Source of the DNA: Melanopsichium pennsylvanicum
Lineage: Eukaryota; Basidiomycota; Ustilaginomycetes; Ustilaginales
DNA: 64,000 nt
Direction: 5' to 3'
Assembly: GCA_900208305.1 (NCBI GenBank)
Contig: OAPG01000001.1
Coordinates: 2,294,001 to 2,358,000 of the forward strand
In this document: piece by piece, positions 9,755-18,244 of the stretch
Position numbering within the stretch: the first letter of the stretch is position 1
How the letters are laid out: the number at the start of each line of letters is the position of its first letter
Translations under genes and position numbers: made by a program
The notes under the pieces: generated by a model
Seen by the model: only the letters and a program-made list of their open reading frames with translations
The model's database searches: none
Told to the model about the DNA's origin: nothing

Positions 9755-12700
9755 TTATGCAGCATTAGTGACTCTCAGTCCGCTAGGCCTGGCCCGAAGC
9801 ATCGACACGTTTCTCGCCGCTGGTTCAGGAGCAGTGATCACGGGTGTGTCCCAAGGGAACATTGGTGTCTTGACCGTGTTGACCTCGGAAGCACCGTGCA
9901 TTGAGACGGTGGTATCCAGATCTTCCTCGTCTTCGTGATCGTGATTGAAGTTGAGGAAGAGGCTCTCTGGTGAAGTGTGGGGATTATGAGGGAGATGATA
10001 AGGGGATACCACATCACCGGGTGATAAGTTAAATTCGTGCTCTGGAGTTCCGAGGATCACACGAACGCGCGAGTCGGAATGGAGGGAAGGCGTGGTACGG
10101 TGCATCCCTGAAAGGTAGGGGTACGAGAAGTGAGAGGCGGCTTTTAACGACGAGACCGTGGCAAGAGAAGCTTGGGAAGCATTACCATGTTTAAGTTCTA
10201 ACTCGCCCTCCGAGTTGGGACGGAGCAACTCGCCGCGACTCAAAGGCAGCGTAACAAACGGCGAATCGTCCTCTGCAAGCGAGGCGATAAAGTCCTCTGG
10301 CAATTTTCCATTCCAACACGCTTGGGTACCTCGTGGAGCACCGTTTCGCAACGTCGTTATGGGCTTGACAGGTGCGACCGTGTATCGATCCTCACCTTCC
10401 ACAGCTGCACCACGAGAATTGGTCTTAGTTAGCGTACTGGCAACTCGCTTCAACCTTGCTCCCCAACCACCAGCCACAGCTGCTCCAGCGCCGACCGCTG
10501 CAACTTGATCAGGCCTCAGGTAGAGTTTGGAGACATACGGGCCCTTCTCCTCGTCTCCATCGTGGAATTTGGCAAGATCGACCTCCGAAGTGCTATTGCC
10601 ATTACCGATGGCACTTTCGCTTTTGCCGAGATTGTAAGCATCAGCTTCTTTGCGTTTACGCCAAGCATAGATACCTCCAAGCGCTGCAGCGATTGCAGCG
10701 GCACCGAGAAGGCCTCCTGCAATGGCCCCAGTGTGGTTCGAGCTGGGCTGAGCAGCTGAGGAGGCAGCAGCTGCTGGGGCAGGATCGGTCGTGGGAGAAG
10801 GGTCGGATTCGGACGCTGTCGAGTCTTTGACGGGAGCCGGGGCAGCGGCGTCAGGCTTGGAATCACCAGAAGGCGCGGTAGCTGCCGGAGATGCTTGTGC
10901 AGGTGCCTGTTGCACTGGAGCAGCAGATGTGGCGGGTGAGGCTTGAACAGAGGCAACAGGTGCAGCGGCGCTAGTAGCAGCCGAGATGGCCTGACGAGCT
11001 TGAGCGACGCCTGCAATAGAGCTCGACCAAGTCAATCCACCAGCATCACTCAGCGTCGCGGTGTCCATGTAGTGCACCATTCCACTCCCACTGCTCGATT
11101 GAAGGAAGCTCTGTCCAGCGTACGAGCCGACAGGACCGCCACTAACTTTGCCAAAACTTGTCATCATCACCTGGCCTGACATCACCGCGCTGTGGTACGC
11201 AACGGCAGGAGGTCTGGTGCTCTCGCTCGTCCAGCTTGCCGCACTCCACCTTGCGGGCATTTTCTGGGTATCAAGGATGAATACCTCAGAGACAGGATCA
11301 TTGTCCACTGTAAACTCAGCAGGATCCTCAAGGTAGCCGCCATGAATGATGACTTTTCCATCAGAGGTGACGACAGCAGTGTGACCCATGCGAGGCGACG
11401 GAATGAGGCCCGTGGCATTCCAGTGCTCCCAGTCTCCCGTCGAGAGGTCCAGAGCCCAGAAACGCGACAAGGGTGCGAGGGTGCCGGATTTAGTCTTTCC
11501 ACCGAGAAAGATGATTCTGCTCGAGTTGCAGGTGGGTGTTGGAGGCAAGAGAGCAGTTGTGTAGTCTACGAGCGAGAAATCTCGCATGCGGGGGTCTAAG
11601 GCTAGGGAAGATACAGCGGCGAAGGTAGTCGATGTCATGTCGATACCAACATGAGCAGTTGTGCTGATGGGAGAAGTGACGGAGATGGATGAGGAGGAAG
11701 AGGACCCACTCCACATGTCGATACCACCGTACGTACCATTGGTCTCCGCGCACGTAGTTTGATCAAAAGTGCCACCGGACACCATCACAGAAGTGCCGTT
11801 AGCAGAAGGAACACTTACCGCTTTAGCGCCTTTCCTTCTGATTGGCGTTGTCCCGTCGTCAGTATACACTGCTTCCCACTTGCCGGTAAGCATGTTACCA
11901 ACAGGTGCACTCCATACGTACGCAGGGGCATCGCGAGCACAGTTCTGCGTGATACCACCCACGATCCAGAGCTTCTCTTCTCCGGAATTTGGGCTCACCA
12001 TGACGGTAGCACTAGCGTACGCATGCGCTGGGAGTCCCTCACTGCTGAGTCTGACCCAGCTTTGAGCTGTAGAGTTGGAGCTGACGCTTTCAGCAGACAG
12101 GTCCGCTACATCGAGAGCAAAGACATCGTTGGTGATAGCTCCGGAGAGCGAAGTCTGACCACCCACCACAAGGACGACGTTATGGGCTGGGAGGTAAGTC
12201 GCCGTTTGACCCCATCGACGGCCAGGAGGAGAGGGCAGGGTGAGGTTTGTTTCGGTGGTGGAATTTGAGGCCTCAAAGACAACCGTCAGAGTTTGGTCGG
12301 AGTTCGATAAAGGGCTGATCATCGAGGTGGCATTGGTGTTGATAGAAGTAGAGTTGATGGGCGCTACAGTGGGGAATACAGAGTCTCTTGTCCAACCAGA
12401 CTGTCGCATGATCCCTTGTGAAGCAGAGTTTGCTCGGCGCTTTTCCTTGAGGAAAGTGCTTCCACTTGTATCCAGATATCTTGGTTGAGTTGCAGGGTCA
12501 GCGAAGCGGCTCTCGCTTTGTTGATAGGGGTGGGTGGGTTCAGGAACACTGATAGAGAATCCTGTTTCCACGCCGACAAATCGTCGAACGTTTTGTACTC
12601 CTGATGGCAACGCCGTGACGCGCGGAAGAACGAGAACCAAGACAATGAGGATCGAGCGCAACATCCACGACCCAATTTTCCCACCTTTGCCGCTTTTGCT

Positions 12701-12904
12701 ACAAGGTCCGACTTTCGCTGAGATTGTGTTTGACCTTGATGGAGCAGAAACGACCCACTGCTCAATCGACTTGCGGGCATAGCGAGCTGTGCTGGAGTTT
12801 GTTGTTGATGTGCGTTGCGAAAGGGAAGACGAACTTGATGAAGAGGAAGACGCCAGCGTTTCCTCGACTCGTCTACTTGTATTTGTTCGGAAGTCACGGG
12901 CCAT
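9755..12904 (-). CDS. Kelch-repeat type I membrane protein with a Ser/Ala/Pro-rich stalk
   Basis: A protein of 1049 residues from the ATG at 12904. A second ATG at 12664 (residue 81) starts MLRSILIVLVLVLPRVTALP, which reads as a classical signal peptide, so the true start may be there (969 residues). Kelch-type beta-propeller repeats run over about residues 225-590 (blades with RWGQTATYLP, VVLVVGG, RMGHTAVV, VIIHGGYL). An Ala/Ser/Pro-rich stalk (about 630-720), one membrane span (about 722-748, GAIAGGLLGAAAIAAALGGIY) and a basic stop-transfer WRKRKE follow. The cytoplasmic tail is about 300 residues. Many Asn-X-Ser/Thr sequons lie before the span and fit an extracellular propeller. The architecture suggests a cell-surface protein at the wall; I cannot name an orthologue or a ligand. 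Confidence 0.8.
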   Translation of the reverse strand: MARDFRTNTSRRVEETLASSSSSSSSSLSQRTSTTNSSTARYARKSIEQWVVSAPSRSNTISAKVGPCSKSGKGGKIGSWMLRSILIVLVLVLPRVTALPSGVQNVRRFVGVETGFSISVPEPTHPYQQSESRFADPATQPRYLDTSGSTFLKEKRRANSASQGIMRQSGWTRDSVFPTVAPINSTSINTNATSMISPLSNSDQTLTVVFEASNSTTETNLTLPSPPGRRWGQTATYLPAHNVVLVVGGQTSLSGAITNDVFALDVADLSAESVSSNSTAQSWVRLSSEGLPAHAYASATVMVSPNSGEEKLWIVGGITQNCARDAPAYVWSAPVGNMLTGKWEAVYTDDGTTPIRRKGAKAVSVPSANGTSVMVSGGTFDQTTCAETNGTYGGIDMWSGSSSSSSISVTSPISTTAHVGIDMTSTTFAAVSSLALDPRMRDFSLVDYTTALLPPTPTCNSSRIIFLGGKTKSGTLAPLSRFWALDLSTGDWEHWNATGLIPSPRMGHTAVVTSDGKVIIHGGYLEDPAEFTVDNDPVSEVFILDTQKMPARWSAASWTSESTRPPAVAYHSAVMSGQVMMTSFGKVSGGPVGSYAGQSFLQSSSGSGMVHYMDTATLSDAGGLTWSSSIAGVAQARQAISAATSAAAPVASVQASPATSAAPVQQAPAQASPAATAPSGDSKPDAAAPAPVKDSTASESDPSPTTDPAPAAAASSAAQPSSNHTGAIAGGLLGAAAIAAALGGIYAWRKRKEADAYNLGKSESAIGNGNSTSEVDLAKFHDGDEEKGPYVSKLYLRPDQVAAVGAGAAVAGGWGARLKRVASTLTKTNSRGAAVEGEDRYTVAPVKPITTLRNGAPRGTQACWNGKLPEDFIASLAEDDSPFVTLPLSRGELLRPNSEGELELKHGNASQASLATVSSLKAASHFSYPYLSGMHRTTPSLHSDSRVRVILGTPEHEFNLSPGDVVSPYHLPHNPHTSPESLFLNFNHDHEDEEDLDTTVSMHGASEVNTVKTPMFPWDTPVITAPEPAARNVSMLRARPSGLRVTNAA

Positions 12905-13800
12905 TGCATCGTCTGTATTTGTGGATAGGGTAGGTATGGTGGATAGAAATCGAAATCGTCTCTAGTCGAAGAGACGAAAATGGGAGATGAGGAAGGAGTG
13001 ACCAGAGGGATGAAGAGGAGGAAGAGGGGGATGATTAAAAACGTGAATGGCTCGATGGTAGATATAAGTCAACTCCAGGAAGACTGAGATCGAGATTCGT
13101 GTAGTTATGTGAAAATAGGGCGATTGATGACCCAAAGAGCGCAGCTCTCAGCAAGAAACAGAAAAGAGAGGGAGACGGGGCAGGACTGTGAGATGATGGT
13201 AGTAAGGAGTCAAGATCGCGATGGATGGCGAAGACGACAAGTATTCAGTACCACCAGACGTGAATCCAGCTCGCAGAATAACAACACTAGGCAGGATAAC
13301 ATCGCTTGACCCGAATCGGCGAACGCTCTCGAAACAAAGAAGCCAGAAACACACGAGGAGGCACGAGTCTGTAGGCATGCCGACTCTGCGGATTGCAGCT
13401 GCTTCTGTGTTGTCAACAGCTGACCCGCTGTGCTATCTCAATCCGTATCTTGGGCAGAGTGGATGTTGAATGTAGATGTCCTGCAAAAGTGGCCGGGTGA
13501 GAGAGAGTAGCCAGCTACTGTCTAGTACAGTCGTTGGTGGAGTTTGTTTGGCCGTCTTTGGCAGGTGAGGTATTATGCGTTTTCCTTTGACATGTTCCGC
13601 AGGTTGGGATTCACAATGCGCACTGAGACGGCAATACTCGATGCTTTCAAACTTTGTGCGCTCCCTATGCTATTACTACAGGTAGCTTCTTGGTTGTTTA
13701 GCTTTTACGGGCCATGATATCTGTATCATGCCTGTTGGTATGCATGCCTAGCAGGTATGAAGTTGAACATGGTGCTATAGTAAATTACTGTACTTTACTA
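12905..13800. other. Upstream region of the kelch gene
   Basis: About 900 bp between the kelch start codon and the hairpin/retroelement region. The first 250 bp are purine-rich on the + strand (GA-rich), as in many promoters here. One copy of the octamer TACTGTAC lies at 13786-13793. I see no convincing gene. Confidence 0.5.
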
Positions 13801-13820
13801 AAGCGTTTTCGGTGCACCTC

Positions 13821-13889
13821 CATCGCGATGACTTCGAGTCGTTTCGATGGGTTTTCATGCAGACGTGCATAAGCGAAGTCATCGCGATG
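13821..13889. repeat. Perfect 16-bp inverted repeat (hairpin)
   Basis: The arm CATCGCGATGACTTCG at 13821-13836 is repeated exactly in inverse orientation at 13874-13889, with a 37 bp spacer. Inside the spacer is a second small inverted repeat (ATGCA ... TGCAT, 13856-13869). It could be a relic of mobile-element ends or a cruciform/RNA hairpin. The function is unknown. Confidence 0.9.
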
Positions 13890-14011
13890 AAGAGCCCATC
13901 GCATCACGACGTCGTCTGCGTCTTGATGACTGTTAGTGCCCCACCAACCGTAGTCCAAAGAGTGGGCGCTCGGCCCCCCCTCCCGATTGAGAGACCGTTG
14001 CGATCGAGCCA

Positions 14012-14050
14012 CGACCGATCCTCTCGGGATCCCTTGCAGAGGAGCGGTCG
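14012..14050. repeat. Short hairpin, 13-bp arms with one mismatch
   Basis: CGACCGATCCTCT at 14012-14024 faces AGAGGAGCGGTCG at 14038-14050 across a 13 bp loop. It lies between the 16-bp inverted repeat and the gag-like fragments, in sequence with no coding signal. Confidence 0.75.
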
Positions 14051-14427
14051 GCCTAACACGACCCTCCTACCGTCCAACCGCGCCTGGCCCCTCCGTAAGC
14101 AGAATACGGCCGTCGGCAACCTAACATTGTAGCGCCGCGGTGGGAGGTAGTTACCGCAATTGGCACGGGAGGTGGTCGATAGTTCTTGGACTCTACCGCC
14201 CCGCCCCCGCCCGACATGAAGTTGCCTCCGGACCTCGTCGCATGTATTACTTAGTTAGCTCTATAGCAACGCAGTAGTGTGCTCTGACCCCGACCGCCTG
14301 TGTCGCCTACGCCTACGACCTCTCCGTACCCGTAGACCCTATTCCGGCTGTAGCCGCCCAGCGGTACCTAGACCCTACAGCCTTAACATTACATGCAACC
14401 TCCCCACGGGACGACGTCGTAAGCAAG

Positions 14428-14721
14428 ATGAGCACACGCTCCACCAGACGAAACCAAACGGACGCCTCCTCCCAAGCGGGAGGAGTCGCGCCCACCACCT
14501 CCCCCAGCGGCGACGAACCCGTCAGCGTCGCTACACCCTCGAGCGAACCGCCCGTCGGCCTCACCACCTTGGTCCAAGGACAAGTCGATATCCTGGCGCT
14601 TTTGCGCGAAACCTCTGAACAACAGCGGCGCATTACCGCACTGTTAGAGGCCGCCCTCCTGCCCAGAAGGATCAACCTCAACCCTCTCGGTACAGGAGGA
14701 CAGCCTCCAGCAGTGCGGTGA
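14428..14721 (+). pseudogene. Gag-like N-terminal fragment, left copy
   Basis: An open frame of 97 codons from the ATG at 14428. The first 78 codons or so belong to the repeat arm: a basic Thr/Arg-rich start, a Ser/Pro linker, then a probable coiled coil (QVDILALLRETSEQQRRI, LLEAALL). Beyond the arm the frame runs through the spacer and antisense into the other copy, so its last 20 residues are junk. It is truncated against any full-length gag. The helix resembles the oligomerising N-termini of LTR-retrotransposon gag proteins. Confidence 0.5.
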
Positions 14722-14927
14722 TGCGTCGCTGCTGTTCGGAGGTTGCGCGTAGGAGCTCCAGGATGTCGGCCTGTCCTTGGACCAAGGTGGTGAGGCCGAC
14801 GGGCGGTTCGCTCGAGGTGGTAGCGACGCTGACGGGTTTGTCGCCGCTGGAGGAGGTGGTTGGGCGCGTCTCCTCCCGCTTGGGAGGAGGCGTCCGTTTG
14901 GTTTCGTCTGGTGGAGCGTGTGCTCAT
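14693..14927 (-). pseudogene. Gag-like N-terminal fragment, right copy, frameshifted
   Basis: The inverted partner of the left copy, with its ATG at 14927. One extra base after the codons for GGDAP shifts the frame. Read past the shift, the same protein continues (PPVGLTTLVQGQADILELL) to the same truncation point. Between the copies most differences fall in third codon positions, as if both descend from elements whose gag was once under selection. Confidence 0.5.
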
Positions 14928-14952
14928 CTTGCTTACGACGTCGTCCCGTGGG

Positions 14953-15430
14953 CTTGGGAGGAGGCGCGCTATCATACATGCTTGTTGAGCAATGGATTGA
15001 TGTGTGGTGACAGTGATTTTTCGGGGACAGTTTATGCGCGCAGTGTATGCCGGTCTGTGCTTGATCGCGATGACGAGTACTATCATCAGAGTGTTACACA
15101 AGCTTAAATTCTATGTCGGTTCCGAGGTGTGCAGAAAGCTGAGCAAATGCTTATTAATCATCACGGATCACGTGAAATGAGACAATCAATTAATTATTGA
15201 AGAGTGCGTCGTCGTCTGCCTATTCGACGCTCCGAACCACCATCATCTCTCTGTCGTATGGGTTGCCTCCACTCCTCCGACCACCACCCATACGACGGAG
15301 TGTCGAAAACCCCCTAAAGGCTGAGCCAAGAAGAACCATCAGCTCATGGGTACATGAGTCTCACCCCCATCACAGACCATTTGGAGTATCACTGCAGCAA
15401 CACTCGAGCTGTTTCTGGCTATCGTCAGAA
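14953..15430. other. Upstream region of the MIP gene
   Basis: About 480 bp between the repeat and the MIP start codon. Just outside the right arm, a 15-nt word (GCTTGGGAGGAGGCG, 14952-14966) repeats a word found inside the arm at 14878-14892, suggesting a microhomology junction. The remainder includes AT-rich sequence at 15150-15200 that may belong to the MIP promoter. Confidence 0.5.
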
Positions 15431-18061
15431 ATGGCCACCACATCTTCGAAGATCGCTCGGCGAGCTGCTACCTCTATAGCTGGCTCAAGTCGCACGCCAC
15501 TCGCCTCTCGACTTACAACGCTGGTGCGTCCTTTAATTACCTCTGCACCATCGACTCAGCGCAAGACTACGTACATTCATAGTCGGCCCTTCAGCTCCAC
15601 ATCCAACATTTGTCGTGTCCACCGACCAAAGTCTCCCGGTCCGATCCTGCCGAACCCGAATTCGGACCATGAGAAGGATAACGAGACTCTCCGCACCCTC
15701 TTCGACGCGCCCCCTTCGTCCACCTCCTTCAATCCACTCCGCTCTTCAGCTCCTCCAACAGGTCTGTTCGAGATTCCTTCTCTGACCACTCCCCAAGGTT
15801 TTCTTACTTTGGCGCAACAGACACTCGCTCGAGCTCAACTCCTCGTTGATCGCATCGATCGCGCCGGCTCTTCCGATGCCTCCACGTCTGACGGAGCAAA
15901 AGAACTGGAAGAGGTTGTGCGCAACCTTGACCGCCTCAGTGACTTGTTATGTGGAGTGATAGACATGGCAGAGTTGGTCAGGAACGCTCATCCGGACCCG
16001 GATTGGGCGGAGGCTGCAAACGCCGCGTACGAGTACTTGTGCGGGTATATGAACGTTTTGAATACGCACACGGGGCTGTACGGGGTGTTGAAACGGATAC
16101 TGATTACGCCAGAGGTGGCAAACAGCCTGTCAAGCGAGGCGACAGCAGTAGCTCAGGTCTTTCTGAGAGACTTTGAGAAGAGCGGTATTCATTTGCCCCC
16201 TGCGGAAAGGGAAAGATTCGTACAGTTGAGCGACGAAATTCTGGTTCTTGGGAGGGGTTTTCTCAAAGACATTACTGGGAGCGACGCTTCCGATAGCTTC
16301 TCTCAGAATGCCTCTTCCAAAAGCGATCTCGACAAGAACGACGTTGTGGAAATTCCAAATGATTGGCTTGAGGACCTCAACTCAACAGTACGCAAAGCGG
16401 TCCTCGCATCGGCAATCACCGACAGAGACGGCCTCTTGACGTTCTCAGCCCCAGACCAACCATGGGTGTTCCAAACGCTCCTCAAATACTCGCCAGACTC
16501 TCGAGTCCGCAAGCTTGCCTTTCGAGCAGCTAACTATGGCTCTTCTGCGCAGGTCTCTCGACTCGAACGACTCTTGAGAGCCCGTTCGGAACTAGCCACA
16601 CTCACCGGTGCCTCTTCTTACTCCGAAATGGCCCTCGGCGACAAGATGGCCAAAGAGCCCCAAAATGTCGAAGAGTTTCTTCGAGCCCTCACGAACCACC
16701 ACAAATCTCGGGCAAGCAAAGACCTTGACAAGCTGAGGAAACTCAAGATGAATGCAAGTGCCCAGAAGGATAGGACGTTTAACCTTAGTCCAAGCATGCC
16801 GAATTTCGTTCCTTGGGATAGGGAGCTATACACGGAGCAACATTTCCGGTCTCCGAGCTTGAGGAGTGTTCAACCGCTGAGTCCGTACTTGAGTTTGGGA
16901 AGCGTTTTTGCGGGCTTAAGTAAGTTGTTCAGCGCATTGTACGGGATCAGGTTTAGAGCCAGCACGGTTGCTCCCGGAGAGGTGTGGAGCGAGGGGCCGG
17001 GGGATGTGTTCAAGGTCGAGGTGCTGGATGAACGAGAAGGCGCAATAGGGTCAGATGGCAGTGCGGAGGGGTTGATCGGAACGATCTATGCAGATCTTTG
17101 GAGTAGGGACGGCAAGCCAGGTGGAGCAGCGCATTATACTGTGCGTTGTTCCCGTCGAGTGGACAAAGATGACGAGTCAGGAGATTTTATCCATGGTCGT
17201 GCAGAAGACGGGCGCACACTATCCCCCTCCGACCTGGGCGGAGAAGGATTCGGCAACCCCCTCCAAGCACCCGCATTCACCCAACGCGAAAGGCCAGGGC
17301 GATACCAACTCCCCGTTGTAGTACTCATGTGTGACTTTGCTCGACCGAACAGCACCAATTCGCCCTGTCTGTTGGGCTGGCACGAAGTGGAAACACTTTT
17401 CCACGAGATGGGGCACGCCATCCACAGCATGATTGGTCGCACCTCATACCACAACGTCTCTGGAACCAGGTGTGCAACCGACTTTGTGGAATTGCCGAGC
17501 ATTCTCATGGAGCATTTTGTACAGAGTCCTCAGGTGGTCAGTATTGTTGCGAGGCATCACAAGACTGGCGCAAGCCTCCCCTTTGAGCACCTCGAATCGC
17601 ATTTGCAAGCTTCCAAATCTTTGGAAGGCCTCGATACTTATCATCAGATCCTACTCGCGCGTCTTGATCAGATGTATCATTCGGATCTGGCAGCACAGGA
17701 CAACTTTGACTCGACACAGGCTTACGCAAGCTTAGACGCAGAGATGGCGCTTCCAGGGGCCAAGCACCTTTCTTATGTAGATGGTGCGCACCCTCAGGTC
17801 CGGTTTGGGCATCTTTTCGGTTATGGAAGCACCTACTACAGTTATTTATTGGATAGAGTCATTGCGAACAAGATTTGGGCCGAATTGTTTGCACAGAATC
17901 CGCTCAGTAGGGAGGCGGGAGAAGTGTTCAAGTCCAAATGCTTGAAATTTGGCGGTGGCAAGGATCCTTGGCATATCTTAGCTGATGTCGTTGGAGCCGA
18001 GAACGTGAGGCATGGAGATAACGAGGCTTTGCGCGCAGTTGGCAAGTGGGGAATCGAGTAA
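15431..18061 (+). CDS. OCT1: Mitochondrial intermediate peptidase (M3 metallopeptidase)
   Basis: About 876 residues from the ATG at 15431. The frame is open to a TTG at 15197, but the first ATG is at 15431 and gives a typical basic presequence (MATTSSKIARRAATSIAG). The catalytic zinc motif is FHEMGHAIHSM with His658, followed about 25 residues on by FVELPS, whose Glu is the third zinc ligand of the family. MIP removes an octapeptide from the N-terminus of a subset of imported matrix proteins after the first processing peptidase cut. The protein is longer than the yeast enzyme (about 770 residues), with extra Ser/Asp-rich loops. Its stop faces the NEO1 stop 184 bp away. Confidence 0.94.
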   Translation: MATTSSKIARRAATSIAGSSRTPLASRLTTLVRPLITSAPSTQRKTTYIHSRPFSSTSNICRVHRPKSPGPILPNPNSDHEKDNETLRTLFDAPPSSTSFNPLRSSAPPTGLFEIPSLTTPQGFLTLAQQTLARAQLLVDRIDRAGSSDASTSDGAKELEEVVRNLDRLSDLLCGVIDMAELVRNAHPDPDWAEAANAAYEYLCGYMNVLNTHTGLYGVLKRILITPEVANSLSSEATAVAQVFLRDFEKSGIHLPPAERERFVQLSDEILVLGRGFLKDITGSDASDSFSQNASSKSDLDKNDVVEIPNDWLEDLNSTVRKAVLASAITDRDGLLTFSAPDQPWVFQTLLKYSPDSRVRKLAFRAANYGSSAQVSRLERLLRARSELATLTGASSYSEMALGDKMAKEPQNVEEFLRALTNHHKSRASKDLDKLRKLKMNASAQKDRTFNLSPSMPNFVPWDRELYTEQHFRSPSLRSVQPLSPYLSLGSVFAGLSKLFSALYGIRFRASTVAPGEVWSEGPGDVFKVEVLDEREGAIGSDGSAEGLIGTIYADLWSRDGKPGGAAHYTVRCSRRVDKDDESGDFIHGRAEDGRTLSPSDLGGEGFGNPLQAPAFTQRERPGRYQLPVVVLMCDFARPNSTNSPCLLGWHEVETLFHEMGHAIHSMIGRTSYHNVSGTRCATDFVELPSILMEHFVQSPQVVSIVARHHKTGASLPFEHLESHLQASKSLEGLDTYHQILLARLDQMYHSDLAAQDNFDSTQAYASLDAEMALPGAKHLSYVDGAHPQVRFGHLFGYGSTYYSYLLDRVIANKIWAELFAQNPLSREAGEVFKSKCLKFGGGKDPWHILADVVGAENVRHGDNEALRAVGKWGIE

Positions 18062-18244
18062 AGACCATACCCTTGAATTACTAAAATTCATTTTCGATGA
18101 AAGGAATTTGATCCATTGCTGTACACTACACTTCTCACAATCACAAACAGACCTCTCACTTGCCAACACAGAACGAGATTCTTGTGAAAATATCTATGAT
18201 TGCACCATACGAACTCGAGACTGCACAGCGATTGTCTTCGTAAT

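Larger units (their letters stand above)
14403..14952. mobile_element. Inverted (tail-to-tail) pair of retroelement-like gag fragments
   Basis: Two arms of about 260 bp (14403-14661 and 14693-14952) are inverted copies of each other around a 31 bp spacer. I count about 21 substitutions and one 1-nt indel between them. The outer 83 bp or so are identical and the differences cluster in the inner part. Both arms carry the same start of a reading frame, beginning MSTRSTRRNQTDASSQAGG. No LTR, protease, reverse transcriptase or integrase is visible nearby, so this is a relic. The gag assignment rests on the look of the N-terminus (basic start, low-complexity linker, then a Gln/Leu-rich helix) and is inference. 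Confidence 0.6.

Noticed and set aside
15197..15430. N-terminal extension of MIP by 78 codons
   Set aside because: It starts with TTG, not ATG, and hides the mitochondrial presequence that begins at 15431.
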